Notes under the pieces: model-generated
What the model saw: the letters and a program-made list of their open reading frames with translations, nothing else
Databases searched by the model: none
What the model was told of the DNA's origin: nothing
Shown here: positions 63,231 through 64,000 of the stretch, piece after piece
How positions within the stretch are numbered: the stretch's first letter is position 1
Layout: each line of letters begins with the position of its first letter
Position numbers and translations under genes: made by a program
DNA from: Couchioplanes caeruleus
GTDB taxonomy: Bacteria > Actinomycetota > Actinomycetes > Mycobacteriales > Micromonosporaceae
Direction: 5' to 3'
Assembly: GCF_023499255.1 (NCBI RefSeq)
Contig: NZ_CP092183.1
Span: forward strand, 7,250,501 to 7,314,500
DNA: 64,000 nt

Positions 63231-64000
63231 TGAACGAGCGACCCCCTGAGGCGGAGATCGGCGTCATCGGCGGATCCGGGCTGTACGCGCTTCTCGACGG
63301 CGCGACGGAGCGCGAGGTGTCCACGCCGTACGGTGCTCCCTCGGACCGGATCACCCTCGCCGAGGTCGGCGGGCGGCGGGTCGCTTTCCTGCCGCGGCAC
63401 GGCCGCGACCACCGCTTCCCGCCGCACCGGATCCCCTACCGGGCCAACCTGTGGGCGTTGCGCTCCCTGGGGGTACGCCAGATCATCGCGCCCTGCGCGG
63501 TCGGTGGCCTGCGGCCTGAGCTGGGGCCGGGCACGTTCGTCGTACCGGACCAGCTCATCGACCGGACGAGCGGCCGCGAGCAGACGTTCTACGACACCGG
63601 CGCGGTGCACGTGTCGTTCGCGGACCCGTACTGCCCGGACGGGCGGCGGGCGGTGCTGGCGGCCGGCGAGCCGGTGAGCCCGGTGGACGGCGGCACCATG
63701 GTGGTGGTCGAGGGGCCGCGATTCTCGACGCGGGCGGAGTCGCGCTGGTTCACGTCGATCGGCGGGTCGATCGTGAACATGACGGGTCACCCGGAAGCGG
63801 TACTCGCCCGCGAGCTGGCCCTCTGTTACACGGCCATCGCGCTCGTGACGGACCTGGACGCGGGCGTCGAGGGCGACCACGGGGTGACGCAGGACGAGGT
63901 CTTCACGGTGTTCGCGGACAACACGGCGAAGCTCCGCGAGGTGCTGCTGGACGCGGTCACCAGGCTGCCCCGGGAGCGCTCCTGCCCGTGCAGGAGCGCC
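63230..64000 (+). CDS. mtnP: S-methyl-5'-thioadenosine phosphorylase, cut by the right edge
   Basis: The first 257 residues of an MTA/purine nucleoside phosphorylase. It splits 5'-methylthioadenosine to adenine and methylthioribose-1-phosphate in methionine salvage. Seen: IGVIGGSGLY at 10-19, PRHGRDHRFPPHRIPYRAN near 55-73, VVVEGPRFSTRAESRWF near 160-176 and the substrate-site NMTGHPEAVLARE near 183-195. The segment TDLDAGVEGDHGVT differs in detail from the human enzyme, as in other bacterial homologues. No ribosome binding site; likely leaderless. The last visible residues (CPCRSA) belong to its C-terminal end or tail. Confidence 0.93.
   Translation, partial: MNERPPEAEIGVIGGSGLYALLDGATEREVSTPYGAPSDRITLAEVGGRRVAFLPRHGRDHRFPPHRIPYRANLWALRSLGVRQIIAPCAVGGLRPELGPGTFVVPDQLIDRTSGREQTFYDTGAVHVSFADPYCPDGRRAVLAAGEPVSPVDGGTMVVVEGPRFSTRAESRWFTSIGGSIVNMTGHPEAVLARELALCYTAIALVTDLDAGVEGDHGVTQDEVFTVFADNTAKLREVLLDAVTRLPRERSCPCRSA

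Overview
The window looks like chromosomal DNA of a high-GC actinomycete, most likely Actinoplanes or a close relative in the Micromonosporaceae. The reasons are very GC-rich codon use, a SARP regulator, many GTG starts, and a complete actinobacterial type IV pilus operon of the kind linked to motile spores in Actinoplanes. I see no phage, insertion sequence or CRISPR array.

Bases 1-40486 form a biosynthetic gene cluster that continues past the left edge. On the minus strand, 19790 down to 1 reads as one tightly packed operon. It encodes an isonitrile-forming type Fe(II) oxygenase (ScoE/Rv0097-like), a P450, an FcoT-like thioesterase, a free acyl carrier protein, a fully reducing PKS module (KS-AT-DH-ER-KR-ACP), a free ketosynthase lacking both catalytic His residues, an AMP-dependent acyl ligase, an alpha/beta hydrolase, and a PKS that opens with a KSQ-ACP loading unit whose AT has been cut out. 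Oxygenase, FcoT, ACP and ligase are the four non-NRPS parts of the isonitrile lipopeptide pathway. Here they are joined to polyketide synthases and no NRPS is visible. A second minus-strand block (27027-19936) adds a PlsC-type acyltransferase, a fatty acid hydroxylase, a DHA2-type exporter, a large tandem methyltransferase with an AprA-MT1-like first half, and a FabF-type ketosynthase.

Divergent from that block, 27349-35542 (+) is a phosphonate operon: PEP mutase with a degenerate nucleotidyltransferase tail, a phosphonopyruvate decarboxylase/AEP transaminase fusion (together PEP to 2-aminoethylphosphonate), an FAD/NAD(P)-binding protein, an orphan 174-residue protein, an SDR and a second PlsC. 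A SARP regulator and a three-gene tailoring operon (membrane acyltransferase, flavin monooxygenase, P450) complete the cluster. The combination suggests an isonitrile polyketide or fatty acid made beside, or joined to, an aminophosphonate or phosphonolipid. That link is inference from gene order only.

Bases 40765-52890 (+) are a type IV pilus operon: pilB, pilT, pilC, major pilin, prepilin peptidase, pilM, pilN, pilO, a 66-residue protein and three large minor-pilin-like proteins. One of these carries four Ig-like repeats and one carries ricin-type lectin repeats, suggesting adhesive pilus tips.

Bases 52898-64000 are ordinary chromosomal genes: MerR, a beta-propeller protein, GntR, a secreted protein, a luciferase-like oxidoreductase, an esterase with an HTH neighbour, an ArsR/SRPBCC operon with two matching operators, a cold-shock protein with a leader hairpin, a gene-poor stretch, tRNA-Ala, YqgE, and an MTA phosphorylase cut by the right edge.
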